64,000 nucleotides of DNA from a bacterium (GCA_018829445.1 JAHJTV010000031.1:1-64000), one strand, 5' to 3'. Counted from the first letter of the stretch, positions 52,761 through 62,178 are shown. A program made the numbers and translations. The notes: a model not told the origin generated them from the sequence alone.

Positions 52761-53849
52761 TCAGGTATTCGCCAACATAAAATCTATTTTCTGTTTTTCC
52801 TCACCGTTGACAATAATTGATATTTCGTGTTTCCCGGCATGATGCTTTCGAGTTGACATGTTGATAAAACTCTGTTTTCTCGACACCGAGTAAGTACCAG
52901 GAGGGAACGTTTTTTCGGAAATCTGAAATACTTTTCTGTTGTGTTTTCCATTTGCCTTCAAATAGTACACACCGTATTCCAGTCTGACTTTACACTCTTT
53001 TTTACCCTCAACTGCCAGTTTAAATGAAAAATGAAGCTCATCGCCGATGGTTATGCTCTTTTTACTGAGTGTCAGGTTGTTGACGGTAAGATTGTCGGGA
53101 TTTTCAAAGCCAAAAATTATTAAAGCTCTCTTGTTGCCTTCTTTTAACATAGTTCGGCAGGCATGCTTGATGATCTCATCGGTATTCCTGGAATCGCCAA
53201 ACCACTTTTCTGCCAGCTCCAGTACAATATCGGGATTATCTTTGGAGATATCATTAAGATTATTGGCAACACTACGGCGTACCGATTCCGATTCATCATT
53301 CTTTAGCTTTTCCAGAATCGGCAGGATCAACGAGGGATCTTTTTTAAATCCGGGTAAAGCCATAGCCCAGGGAAGCCGCGGTCGACACCCTTCACTTGCA
53401 AACCGTCGCACCTTTTCATCTTCACTCTCAGCCAATTGAGACATAAATGCCATTGTTTCTTTGGGCTTTTTTGCCAGAAATGGACGAATCGCAAATTCCG
53501 ATGAAGAAAACCTTGTGAAATGGGCCAGAGCTGATAACGACAAATCCCAGTGTTCAATCCCATATAATTCAACAAAATCGGGAAGTGTCATTGCTTCAAA
53601 TCCGGAAATATTCGGAGCAGCTTTTTTTAGAATACTGACGGCTGTCTCATAATCTTCCGGTAGTGTTTGTCGTAAGCACTCAGTGGTATGTCGCATCTTT
53701 TGCTTAAGCTCACAGTGATCCCAGTTGGAATCATAAATCAGCCGGTTAAACTGCTCTTTATTAAACTCGGGATACTGCTTCTTAATAGCAACAGCAAAAG
53801 TCTCCAACGATTTCCTGGTAAAAAATTGATCTTTTAAACGTTCAGCCAT
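52761..53849 (-). CDS. AlkC-like DNA alkylation repair glycosylase
   Basis: The protein has about 362 residues from ATG 53849 (MAERLKDQFFTR); an upstream in-frame start at 53906 exists. HEAT-like helical repeats fill residues about 15-265, with RRFASEGCRPRLPWAMAL, a motif of the AlkC/AlkD alkylpurine glycosylases, and SESVRRSVANNLNDISKDNP. The last 95 residues form a beta-sandwich, matching the Ig-like C-terminal domain known for the AlkC branch but not AlkD. It would excise 3-methyladenine-type lesions. It is convergent with tetR. Confidence 0.8.
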   Translation of the reverse strand: MAERLKDQFFTRKSLETFAVAIKKQYPEFNKEQFNRLIYDSNWDHCELKQKMRHTTECLRQTLPEDYETAVSILKKAAPNISGFEAMTLPDFVELYGIEHWDLSLSALAHFTRFSSSEFAIRPFLAKKPKETMAFMSQLAESEDEKVRRFASEGCRPRLPWAMALPGFKKDPSLILPILEKLKNDESESVRRSVANNLNDISKDNPDIVLELAEKWFGDSRNTDEIIKHACRTMLKEGNKRALIIFGFENPDNLTVNNLTLSKKSITIGDELHFSFKLAVEGKKECKVRLEYGVYYLKANGKHNRKVFQISEKTFPPGTYSVSRKQSFINMSTRKHHAGKHEISIIVNGEEKQKIDFMLANT

Positions 53850-53906
53850 TGTGTGAGATATCCATAAATATATTAATAGATTGCAGACATAATCACGGTA
53901 ACCCAA

Positions 53907-54417
53907 GTCTAAAAACTCTTTGAGTTTTGGAAAGTATAAAATGGAAGATCAATTATGAAAAGTACTAACTCAACTTTCCCTACCTAATGAATCGGATATT
54001 TTGCTTTGCTTCTGTTTTTTCTTCGGTGTTAGTAAGCGAGAATGCAGGAGAAAGGAGCCAGGAGTCAGAAGGCTGATCTGAGCACCTTTAGTGCATTTTA
54101 CATATTTTTTATACCAATGGAGCGTAGTGACTCCTTTCTTATTCTGTCTCCTGATTCCTGTCTTCCTTATTCTATTAAACTGTCATTTTTAAGTATTTAC
54201 ATTGCCTATCCAATTATGATTCTCACATTTCTGGAAGTGGGATAGTTGAGGTACTAACTTGTTCTGACCTATTTGAAGTGCTCAAAATGATCTTAATCAC
54301 TTGTTTGAAACCTTGGAGTGAAGTATGTTGGTTTTACTTTGCTCACCTACAAATGAATCCGGGATGTTTTATCCTGTATCTTCAGTTATATTCACCACAT
54401 GATTGACAAGGTTTAAG
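53907..54417. repeat. Intergenic hairpin repeat (arms 54053-54070 and 54142-54159)
   Basis: AGGAGCCAGGAGTCAGAA pairs with TTCTGTCTCCTGATTCCT at 15 of 18 positions across about 70 bp, with a small inner hairpin GCAC/GTGC. The purine-rich GGAG/CAGGAG composition is like dispersed hairpin repeats found between genes in many bacteria. The rest of the 510-bp interval shows no gene. Confidence 0.45.
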
Positions 54418-55062
54418 ATGGATCCAGTAATTATAATCATTAATGTTGCTGCATTGGGTATCATATTTTATCTGTTTAGACTCTCCCGAAAACGAAAGAA
54501 GTTGGAGGCCTCATCAACAACAGATAAGCGACTGGAAACCATCCCCAAGGATGAAATTCGGTTGGAGAATGTTCAAGTGGGTGGTGTTGTACACGTCAGC
54601 CTGATGGAAGACAGTTATGAAGATTATGATTTGGTCATTACTCAGAAGAACAGTTATCGATCGGGAAGTGATTTCTGGTACGAGCTTGTTGGTGATAACG
54701 CAAGAGCCCAGGTTGCGCTGGAGTTCGAACTAACCGACAGCTTATTGATTACAATCCAGATGGAACGATTAAAGTTGCAGGACCTGCCGATCAGTAGATC
54801 CGATCTTGATCAGATTGACCAGAATGAATCAGGCTCATTTGATTTTGATGAAAAAAACTTCTCTTTTACTGATTCTGGCGAAGCTTCATTTTATAAGAAT
54901 TGCAACGATAAGCAGGCTGAGGATTTTTATTATTGGGAGTTTAAGACAACAGATGGCAAATATATCGTCAGTTGTGAACAGTGGGATGATGGATCCATTG
55001 ATGTTACGTATTCCAAGGCAATTCCTCAATCCAGCATTGAAGTCTACAGTTTGAAAGGATAA
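54418..55062 (+). CDS. Membrane-anchored DUF4178 protein
   Basis: The protein has 214 residues from ATG 54418. One N-terminal membrane helix (IIIINVAALGIIFYLFRL) is followed by a basic stop. The domain reads VQVGGVVHVSLMEDSYEDYD and SGSDFWYELVGDN, then YYWEFKTTDGKYIVSCEQWD and DGSIDVTYSKAI, matching the beta-rich DUF4178 pattern. DUF4178 proteins are often near potassium channels, PspA or spermidine-synthase-like genes; here a K+ channel is convergent next door. The function is unknown. Confidence 0.75.
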   Translation: MDPVIIIINVAALGIIFYLFRLSRKRKKLEASSTTDKRLETIPKDEIRLENVQVGGVVHVSLMEDSYEDYDLVITQKNSYRSGSDFWYELVGDNARAQVALEFELTDSLLITIQMERLKLQDLPISRSDLDQIDQNESGSFDFDEKNFSFTDSGEASFYKNCNDKQAEDFYYWEFKTTDGKYIVSCEQWDDGSIDVTYSKAIPQSSIEVYSLKG

Positions 55063-55076
55063 AAAACGAACCGTTT

Positions 55077-56516
55077 TTAATAATCTGCTGTCTCGTGATT
55101 GGCGATGAGCAGCAGCGTATCGGTATCTCTGACAATTTCATCCTGCGGATTAATCAAATGATTTTTGTTGCGTTCCAGTCCAATTAAGATCCCAATCTGC
55201 TTTTCCAGAAACTCAATTGCACACTCTTTAAACGACCTGTTTGCCATGTTTGTTGAAACAGGTATTTTGTAGATCTGATTGCCTTCGGTGGATCGAAGCA
55301 ATTCATTATAAACTTTTGTTATTCCAGGGTTTTTAACGGAATGCGCCAGCAGGTTTCCGGTATATTTTGCAGAAATAATGAACTCGTCTACCCCCGCATT
55401 GGTGATATGGTCGACGTTCTCCGGTGATAGAATTTCCACACAGGTATAAATGTCGGAATTGATTCTTTCAATGGCCAGCGAAGCTAATATTGTCCGTGCA
55501 TCAACATCCTGAGGACCCCTTTCTGAAGTTGTATCCGCCAATACTATTACGGAAGAAGCGTACTCGATTTGCGCCCGTCCCAAAATTTCCCTCCTGGTAA
55601 AATCGCCTTTTACAAAATGAATTCGTTCGGAAAAGAAATAGTCCGGCTGTTCCTCCGCTATCACCACAAAATGTTTCAGCTCGTTTTTGTACAGAGACAG
55701 CAACTCCTCTATTACGGTTGAGGCATTGGAATTCCAACCGCAAATAATGATATGATTCTTAACACCGATTAAATCCATACCTGTAAACTCCTCTCTCTTA
55801 TAACGCTGCATGATAAATGATGATACAAAACCGGTAATCAAGGCAAAGAAACTTAATCCTAAAAGCATGATCACTACCGCCAGGATACGCCCTCCCGTAG
55901 TGATAGGAAACTTGTCACCATATCCGACCGTGGTCAAGGTAACAATGGACCACCAGAAACCATCCAGAAATCCTTGAAACTGTTCATTCTGTCCTTTTTC
56001 GAATATCAAAATGCCAACCGAGCCTGTCAGGATAATGGTAGCCAGGACAAAACTGATAACACTGGCCTCGACCGCCTTGCCTTGGAGCTCAGCCCCAAGG
56101 GAGGATGAGCGATTTGTTAAGGCCGTTCCCCATTGGCTTGAGCGGATAATTTTGATGATTCTTATCAGCCTGAGAATTCTGACCAACCGAAAAAATCTCA
56201 AGATAGGCAATAGGGCGATCAGATCAATCAGGTTTTTTTTAACAAAAATCCACCTATTAGGAGCAAGAAATATTCTTGCCAGGTATTCAAAAATAAAAAA
56301 AAGATTTAACCCGAGTTCTATGGGACGGATGACTGCTTGCACCGTTTTATTGAGCTCCATTGAACTGTCAACGAGGAGAAAGGTAACGGAGGTAATAATG
56401 CAGAAAATGACAAAAATCTCAAAAAACGACGAGTATACAAAATCGGAAAGCAATCTTTTGAATTGTTTGTATGTTTCACCCATTGCTAAAAAATCCACTC
56501 CCTTTGTTTTAAACAC
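55077..56516 (-). CDS. Voltage-gated-type K+ channel with RCK (TrkA) domain
   Basis: The protein has 479 residues (GTG 56516; ATG 56483 is an alternative). Six membrane helices are present, including an arginine-rich S4 (RFFRLVRILRLIRIIKIIR), then the pore with selectivity filter TLTTVGYGDKFP. The cytosolic part is an RCK domain: a Rossmann strand (HIIICGWNSNASTVIEELL) plus VKGDFTRREILGRA, and a C-terminal TrkA_C domain. It would let K+ cross the inner membrane under voltage and ligand control. Its end nearly abuts the convergent DUF4178 gene (14 bp). Confidence 0.9.
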   Translation of the reverse strand: MFKTKGVDFLAMGETYKQFKRLLSDFVYSSFFEIFVIFCIITSVTFLLVDSSMELNKTVQAVIRPIELGLNLFFIFEYLARIFLAPNRWIFVKKNLIDLIALLPILRFFRLVRILRLIRIIKIIRSSQWGTALTNRSSSLGAELQGKAVEASVISFVLATIILTGSVGILIFEKGQNEQFQGFLDGFWWSIVTLTTVGYGDKFPITTGGRILAVVIMLLGLSFFALITGFVSSFIMQRYKREEFTGMDLIGVKNHIIICGWNSNASTVIEELLSLYKNELKHFVVIAEEQPDYFFSERIHFVKGDFTRREILGRAQIEYASSVIVLADTTSERGPQDVDARTILASLAIERINSDIYTCVEILSPENVDHITNAGVDEFIISAKYTGNLLAHSVKNPGITKVYNELLRSTEGNQIYKIPVSTNMANRSFKECAIEFLEKQIGILIGLERNKNHLINPQDEIVRDTDTLLLIANHETADY

Positions 56517-56532
56517 CCTTCTCGCAGCTTGA

Positions 56533-56900
56533 ATAGAAATCTCGTAAAATCGTTTCCTTTTTTTATTTCTGTTTCCGACATTACTTTCTTTTTAACGTTC
56601 TATCAAGGGATGTTTAAACGGCAATATCAGTAATAGGATATCATCACTATAAGAATGTTCCTAAGTTGATAGATTATCTATTAGGTGTTGTTTAAAACTT
56701 CTTTGATTGGTTGACATTCAGGATAGAAACATCTAAAAATTAAACAACCCTTTTTAGGTGTTGTCTAATTTTTGATTAATTTGTTTCACCAGGAACTCAA
56801 TTGGCTTGTGGTGTGGCTCAGGCCTTTCAAATACTGGTCTGAGTCTGTTTTTTATTTCATTGTTGGAACGATCAAATAACTCAATTGATAGAGGAGAACA
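56533..56900. repeat. Intergenic interval with a repeated TTAGGTGTTGT motif
   Basis: TTAGGTGTTG(T) followed by (T/C)TAA occurs at 56681-56694 and 56754-56767, 73 bp apart, and an inverted TTAAACAACC lies between at about 56739. They lie upstream of the aldehyde:ferredoxin oxidoreductase gene and may be regulator sites. No gene is present. GAGGAG precedes the ATG at 56901. Confidence 0.35.
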
Positions 56901-58319
56901 ATGGATAAGATTTTAAGAATCGACATGAGTGGTGAAAATGGTCCCACGGGGAAAGTTGAACCGGTTGGCAACTATGCCGGGTCTGGAGGACGTGCCATGA
57001 CTTCCAGTATCATTGCTGCTGAAGTACCGCCTCAGTGTCATCCACTGGGAGAGGACAACAAGGTCGTTCTGGCACCGGGGCTGTTATGCGGTACCCCCGC
57101 CAACATGACCGGACGGATCTCGATTGGCTTTAAAAGCCCTCTTACAGGGGGTATTAAGGAGTCCAATGCCGGTGGCCCTGCAGGTCAAATATTGGCCCGC
57201 TTGGGATATGCCGCTGTTGTGATAGAGGGGAAGCCCAAGGATGATACCACCTATAAGCTCATTATCAAAAAGGACGGGTTTGAAATTCTGCCGGATAATG
57301 GACTTAAAATGCTGGGGAACTATGCGGTGGTTGACAGGATAAAGAGCGAGTTTAGCCCGGAGGCAGCTTTTATCTCCATCGGTCAGGCAGGGGAAATGAA
57401 GATGGGTGCAGCCAGTATTGCCTGTACCGATAATGAGCAACGTCCCACCCGCCACGCAGGTAGAGGCGGAGGCGGTGCTGTTATGGGTTCCAAGGGGCTG
57501 AAATTGATAGTTCTGGAAAGGGAGGGCACCCAAAGTATCGTTGCCCAAAATGTTGCCAAATTCGGGGAAGCCAACATGGCTTTTTCGGAAGGACTTAAAA
57601 AGCACGATGTTACCGGACAGGCGTTACCGGCTTATGGAAGTAGCGTGTTAACCAATGTGATTAATGAAGCGGGGGCATATCCGACAAACAACTTTAAAAC
57701 AGGTCAGTTCGCAGGGGCTGAAAAGATCAGTGGTGAAACCATTGCCGACCTTGAATACGAACGAGGGGGTGAGCCGGAACATGGCTGCCATCGCGACTGT
57801 ATTATCAGATGCTCCGGTATTTATTTTGATAAAGAAGGAAAATATCTGACCAAACAACCCGAATATGAAACCGTCTGGGCTCATGGGGGTAACTGCGGGA
57901 TTGATGATATAGATGCCATTGCCATGATGGACCGTTTGGATGATGACTTTGGTCTGGACACCATTGAAGTCGGAGCTGCCATCGCTGTGGCCATGGAAGC
58001 AGGAATCGCAAAATTCGGGGATGCTGAAGCAGCCATTAGACTGGTTAAAGAGATCGGTGAAGGCACACCTTTGGGCAGAATCATTGGAGCCGGCGCAGCC
58101 ACAGTGGGGAGGACATTTGGCGTTGAAAGAGTTCCTGTCGTTAAAGGACAGGCGATGCCAGCGTATGATCCAAGGGCGGCCCAGGGAATCGGTGCCACCT
58201 ATGCTACGAGCCCGATGGGAGCAGACCACACGGCTGTCTTCTTTCTTATACGTTTAATCAGAGGCGTTATCCACCGGCAACCGGTGGAAAAACGCCGATT
58301 CTGTCACCATCCCGGATAA
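56901..58319 (+). CDS. Truncated aldehyde:ferredoxin oxidoreductase (tungsten enzyme)
   Basis: The protein has 472 residues. The N-terminal domain matches AOR: MDKILRIDMSGE, GYAGSGGR-like loop, APGLLCGTPANMTGR, KSPLTGGIKESNAGGPAG and RHAGRGGGGAVMGSKGLK. Cysteines in HGCHRDCIIRCSG give three cluster ligands. Similarity holds to about 58235 (TSPMGADHTA), then is lost abruptly, and the frame runs 28 foreign residues antisense over moaD. AORs usually have about 600 residues, so roughly the last 110-130, including the fourth cluster cysteine in a DxxGLC motif, are missing. The product is probably inactive, and the locus may be a rearrangement or assembly break. Confidence 0.85.
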   Translation: MDKILRIDMSGENGPTGKVEPVGNYAGSGGRAMTSSIIAAEVPPQCHPLGEDNKVVLAPGLLCGTPANMTGRISIGFKSPLTGGIKESNAGGPAGQILARLGYAAVVIEGKPKDDTTYKLIIKKDGFEILPDNGLKMLGNYAVVDRIKSEFSPEAAFISIGQAGEMKMGAASIACTDNEQRPTRHAGRGGGGAVMGSKGLKLIVLEREGTQSIVAQNVAKFGEANMAFSEGLKKHDVTGQALPAYGSSVLTNVINEAGAYPTNNFKTGQFAGAEKISGETIADLEYERGGEPEHGCHRDCIIRCSGIYFDKEGKYLTKQPEYETVWAHGGNCGIDDIDAIAMMDRLDDDFGLDTIEVGAAIAVAMEAGIAKFGDAEAAIRLVKEIGEGTPLGRIIGAGAATVGRTFGVERVPVVKGQAMPAYDPRAAQGIGATYATSPMGADHTAVFFLIRLIRGVIHRQPVEKRRFCHHPG

Positions 58320-58506
58320 TGTCTTCCAATTCGGCACGCACGCTGTTAACAAACACCAATTTAACCGATTGAATGGGAACACCAAACTGTTGCAGTATGG
58401 TCCTGATGGTTGTTCCCTCTTCCAACTCCATGATCACCTTTTGCCCTTCGGCAAAATCCGGTAAATATTTCTTGAATGATGCAAACAATCGTATTTCAGC
58501 TTTCAT
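58267..58506 (-). CDS. MoaD/ThiS-like sulfur carrier protein
   Basis: The protein has 79 residues of the beta-grasp fold, opening KAEIRLFASFKKYLPDF and ending DRIGVFPPVAGG. The C-terminal diglycine is the site of adenylation and thiocarboxylation. MoaD-like carriers provide dithiolene sulfur for molybdopterin or tungstopterin, and such genes often accompany AOR genes. It lies 18 bp downstream of the rSAM maturase gene on the same strand. Its 3' end overlaps the foreign tail of the AOR frame. Confidence 0.9.
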   Translation of the reverse strand: MKAEIRLFASFKKYLPDFAEGQKVIMELEEGTTIRTILQQFGVPIQSVKLVFVNSVRAELEDIIRDGDRIGVFPPVAGG

Positions 58507-58524
58507 TAATTTAGTTTGTTAATC

Positions 58525-59832
58525 TTATTGTAAACAGTGCAATAACCCTCCGCACCACGGACAGCTGCCACAGGGAATCTCAATCGCGTAGCAGTCGTAT
58601 TCGAACTGTTTGGCAGTAAACAGGTTGCATGGACCAAGGTTGCAGTTTCTGCAATATGGATATTTATACTCCAGCACCTGTTGCCGAAAAAAGGTAACCT
58701 GTTGACCGTTCCAAATCTCATCGATACGCTGCCGGTTGAGATCTCCTATGGGGAATGAGGTTGCTTTTAGCGGAAGACCGTTTTGGTAAAAGGTATATTG
58801 ATGCCAAAGATAATAGCAGGGATATACCTTGCCGTCCCAGGATACGAACAGGCTACCCTCTTCCACAAAATGACATTGACGCTCATACTTTGGAAGCAAC
58901 TCCGGAAGGATTGACTCAAGATCGGTCTCTTCAGCGATTTTCTGTGCTTCTCCAAAAAGTTCTGCTGCTTCAAGCAGGGTTGAATCCTCTTCAGACATCA
59001 GGTTCTTTAGGTGAAGAGGGATATTGCGCGAGTAGGCTTCCTCAATCATCCGCTTTCCCAAATCAGCCAGAGCTTTTTCGTCGGCGTTTTTGTTCTTTTT
59101 AAAGTGATATTTCCATCGATTTTTCAGATACTCATCCAAGTCCAGGTTTTGATCTTTGCAGGCAAATTTGTAGGTGTTATAGAGTTCTCTTGAAATGTTG
59201 AGGTTGGGGCTATTAACCGCTTCCACTTCCATCTCGCTTTTATAAGGGAGAACATGGGTAACGATGGCAAATGAGGCTCCATTGTCTGCAGCCCAGCGGA
59301 TGACAGTGGGTAATTCGTTCATGTTTTGTTTCATCAAAACAAATTCGATTCCAAAACGAACCTTATGCTTTTTATGCACTTTGGAACCAAGCCGGGTAAA
59401 CGCTGTTTGCAGGCTACCCAGTTCCCCGCCACGTCTCACTTGTCTGAAAAAATCAGGTGATACCGAATCCAGGGATAAACAAAAAACATTCACTCCGGCT
59501 TCCAGAAGAGAATCGATTCGATAATCATGCAGAAGAAAGCCGTTAGTTTGAATCCCGATCCGGCAATTTTGAGGCAAAAGATTGCGAGCAGAGCTAATCA
59601 AGCCTTCCAAATTAGGATAAAGCAGGGGCTCGCCGATACCGCTGAAAACAACTGATTCTAAATGGTTGAAGACTGGCGCCAGTTTGTCAAATACCAGCGG
59701 AGATAAGCTGCCCTCGATGATATCGTTACCAGGAGCTTGTTTAACACACATCTCGCAACCGAGATTACAAAAGGTCGTCGGTTCAATATACAGTTTTGAA
59801 GGAAAGACGGTTGCGTTAATAGATGATTGCAT
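58525..59832 (-). CDS. Radical SAM/SPASM maturase for a tungsten-cofactor oxidoreductase
   Basis: The protein has 435 residues. The radical SAM cluster motif CNLGCEMC (CxxxCxxC) is at about residues 22-29, with GIGEPLLYPN and SLDSVSPDFF following. A SPASM-type region begins near WDGKVYPCYYLW, with CRNCNLGPC and a terminal CGSCPWCGGLLHC. Its place beside moaD and an AOR gene matches the tungsten-cofactor oxidoreductase maturase family. It probably modifies or prepares the AOR-type enzyme in the cytosol. Its cognate oxidoreductase here is truncated, so it may act on another AOR elsewhere in the genome. Confidence 0.82.
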   Translation of the reverse strand: MQSSINATVFPSKLYIEPTTFCNLGCEMCVKQAPGNDIIEGSLSPLVFDKLAPVFNHLESVVFSGIGEPLLYPNLEGLISSARNLLPQNCRIGIQTNGFLLHDYRIDSLLEAGVNVFCLSLDSVSPDFFRQVRRGGELGSLQTAFTRLGSKVHKKHKVRFGIEFVLMKQNMNELPTVIRWAADNGASFAIVTHVLPYKSEMEVEAVNSPNLNISRELYNTYKFACKDQNLDLDEYLKNRWKYHFKKNKNADEKALADLGKRMIEEAYSRNIPLHLKNLMSEEDSTLLEAAELFGEAQKIAEETDLESILPELLPKYERQCHFVEEGSLFVSWDGKVYPCYYLWHQYTFYQNGLPLKATSFPIGDLNRQRIDEIWNGQQVTFFRQQVLEYKYPYCRNCNLGPCNLFTAKQFEYDCYAIEIPCGSCPWCGGLLHCLQ

Positions 59833-60176
59833 TTTATCTCTACATCAAAATAAAACCCCAAAACCGGGCAAATGGTTTTAATCACGATCCCGACAAAGCG
59901 GAAATATGTTCCGAATAATATAACCTTAAAAACAAGAAAACACCACTAAATTAGGAGTTGCCCCGCCGGACCTGCCTTTAAGTTTGTAAGCGCGCCTGGA
60001 ACCGTTGAAAAAACCTATTTTAATCCACAAATTAGACAAGAACTTAAACCTATTCAGTGATTAACAAATGGGACACAAATCGGGTGGGTCGTTTTTGGCA
60101 GGTGTTGGACAGATACAACCCACAATGAGGGTCATATCCACCAATTGATTAATTGCTGTCTTTTTTATGCTTTCTT
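59833..60176. other. Intergenic interval without a gene
   Basis: About 344 bp upstream of the maturase gene. I checked both strands by eye for the missing C-terminal piece of the aldehyde:ferredoxin oxidoreductase and did not find it. No repeat or RNA was recognised. Confidence 0.45.
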
Positions 60177-60845
60177 CTAAAACTTGGGGCCCAGGATGAT
60201 GTAGAAGCTTGCCATGGCTCCGATTGGGGTCACTGTTTCAGTTCCCTCATCGGTAACGGTGCAATTGTAATAGGTGTAATAGGTTCCGCTGCTGGTGCAG
60301 CTTTTACCGAGTTTCTGAAGTTCAACGGTTGAGGAGTCATATCCCAATTCGAACCCGATTTTAAAAGTCTTGTTTCTCATAAATTCCATCCCAAAACCAG
60401 CCATAAAACCGGAGGTATAGGATTTAACATATTCACCCCTGGCGTTGGGTACACTCATTCCAGCCCTTCCATAGATTCCGATACTATCAGACGGCATAAT
60501 TGTAAACCCTGCATTGATATTATAAGGCAGGGCAGTATATGATCCGGTTGTCGTATAGATGTACATCAAGGGACCAATTCCGACACCAATTCTGATACCC
60601 ATATCCAATTCCAGATAGGGCTGATAACTTAACCCGATTGGTGTGCCTTCCTGTTTGGTATAAGAATATCCCTCCTCCTCGGGATATTCAGCTTGTATAT
60701 TTTCCCAATAAATATCCACAACCTGGTTAAATCCGCTGATATAGGTCAATCCAATGGGGTTCTCAAATTTAACGGCTTTGGCGTCCTGAAAACAGGATAA
60801 ACTAAAAATAACAACGCTTAAAAATAGAATCTGGCTTGATTTCAT
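60177..60845 (-). CDS. Outer-membrane beta-barrel protein
   Basis: The protein has 222 residues from ATG 60845 (MKSSQILFLSVVIFSLSC); the open frame extends to 60923. A signal peptide is followed by alternating amphipathic strands (GLSYQPYLELDMGIRIGVGI, MAGFGMEFMRNKTFKIGFELG), and the chain ends in phenylalanine (FYIILGPKF), the usual recognition end for outer-membrane insertion. It resembles OmpW/OprF-like small porin-type proteins. Its function is unknown. Confidence 0.78.
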   Translation of the reverse strand: MKSSQILFLSVVIFSLSCFQDAKAVKFENPIGLTYISGFNQVVDIYWENIQAEYPEEEGYSYTKQEGTPIGLSYQPYLELDMGIRIGVGIGPLMYIYTTTGSYTALPYNINAGFTIMPSDSIGIYGRAGMSVPNARGEYVKSYTSGFMAGFGMEFMRNKTFKIGFELGYDSSTVELQKLGKSCTSSGTYYTYYNCTVTDEGTETVTPIGAMASFYIILGPKF

Positions 60846-61128
60846 CTCATTACCGGCAAATTGGGGTTTAAATATGAGGATAAATCTGTCATGGCCATAA
60901 TTGAATTTAAGTTTGGAAACCAATCAACCTACAAATCTATATATTTCAGACTATTTAACTGTTTTGATTCATCCTGTTAATAAATGTGCCGTAATAGTAT
61001 TAAATCGGTTTTCTCAGGTCAAGTCGATTATTTGGTTTTTAAGGATATCCAGGCTGGTCGATTCAACATTATCAAACAGCTCAATTCTTTATCCGCTCGC
61101 TGTAGGATCAACGAGTTCCTAAATGCCC

Positions 61129-62133
61129 CTAAAATTGAAAAAAATCCTCAATAAGATCAGTATAAGCTTGCGGTCTGCTTAAATAGGGAAAATGTCCGGC
61201 ATTTTTCAGGGTTTTAACCTTTGCCACGGGATAGGTCTGCTTCAGCATCTCTCTCAAAGCGAGTTCCACCAAGGGGTCGTTATCGGCTTCGATGATCATC
61301 ACCGGAATTCCCAGGGTTTTTGTATCGGGGGGACTGAAGGGATCAATGACACAATGGAATCTGGCCACAAACTGATCTTTACTCATCATACCGAATGACT
61401 GTTCATACAAGAACGCTTTCACGAGCTCTGAGTATTCAGCAGCCGGATAGATTACATTGTCGGTGTTCTGTCTCAAGACCTTCATCACAGCCCATTCAGG
61501 TATAAAAGGCAGCAGTTTCCCTATTACGCGGTTTTTTTCAGCAATAATGTCATTTGGCGGAAAAGTATTGGCAAAGATCGCAGACTTGATTTTCCCGGGA
61601 TGATGAGCCACAAGATATTGAGCCAAGTATCCCCCAAGAGAACTCCCCACAAGATGAACAATGTTGACATCCTCTTTTTCCAGAATTTTGATAATGCCAC
61701 TGCTAAGGGCTTCCAGGTTGTCAATGGGAGGATAAGTCAGGGTTACTATCCGATATGTTGCCTTTAAAGTCAAAATTTGCTGCCACCAGATGTCATAAGC
61801 CCCGGTCATACCATGAAGAAACAAGATAGTTTCCTTCCCCGAACCTGTAACCAGGTACTTCCATGAATTACCATCAATTTCAACCTGTTTCCCAGGAAAT
61901 GACTTGCGAAACGCTACCAGAGATTCGGTAATATTCCCGTCCACCGGCTGATAAATCTCACTGAACGTAGGACTCGAAACGGGAAAATTGTATATCAAAC
62001 CGACAATAACAATGACCAACACGGAAATTACTAGAATACGCTTTTTCAATGGGTTACCTCTGCTTCTCTTCGTTAATGTAAAACAATTGTCACCATCAAA
62101 AGAAATCTTTCTTGTGATGGTAAAAAAAAGCAT
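61129..62133 (-). CDS. Membrane-anchored alpha/beta hydrolase
   Basis: The protein has 334 residues as an open frame; TTG 62049 with AGAGGT upstream is the better start and would put the membrane anchor (RILVISVLVIVIVGLIYNF) at the N-terminus. The hydrolase core has LFLHGMTGAYDIWWQQI (oxyanion loop), nucleophile elbow VGSSLGGYLA, a likely acid in IIEADNDPLVE, and histidine in LKNAGHFPYL. It would face the periplasm and cleave an ester or amide of unknown nature. It is divergent from the acyltransferase gene. Confidence 0.82.
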   Translation of the reverse strand: MLFFTITRKISFDGDNCFTLTKRSRGNPLKKRILVISVLVIVIVGLIYNFPVSSPTFSEIYQPVDGNITESLVAFRKSFPGKQVEIDGNSWKYLVTGSGKETILFLHGMTGAYDIWWQQILTLKATYRIVTLTYPPIDNLEALSSGIIKILEKEDVNIVHLVGSSLGGYLAQYLVAHHPGKIKSAIFANTFPPNDIIAEKNRVIGKLLPFIPEWAVMKVLRQNTDNVIYPAAEYSELVKAFLYEQSFGMMSKDQFVARFHCVIDPFSPPDTKTLGIPVMIIEADNDPLVELALREMLKQTYPVAKVKTLKNAGHFPYLSRPQAYTDLIEDFFQF

Positions 62134-62178
62134 AATGGATGCTTATATAACACATTCTTAATCTAATCGGAGCCTCTT

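Noticed and set aside
52527..52820. 97-codon ORF overlapping the end of tetR
   Set aside because: It overlaps tetR in another frame and contains the operator palindrome; no family resemblance.
59833..60176. Missing C-terminal fragment of the aldehyde:ferredoxin oxidoreductase beyond the maturase gene
   Set aside because: No frame on either strand shows DxxGLC or other AOR C-terminal sequence, so a simple local inversion of moaD and the maturase is not demonstrated.
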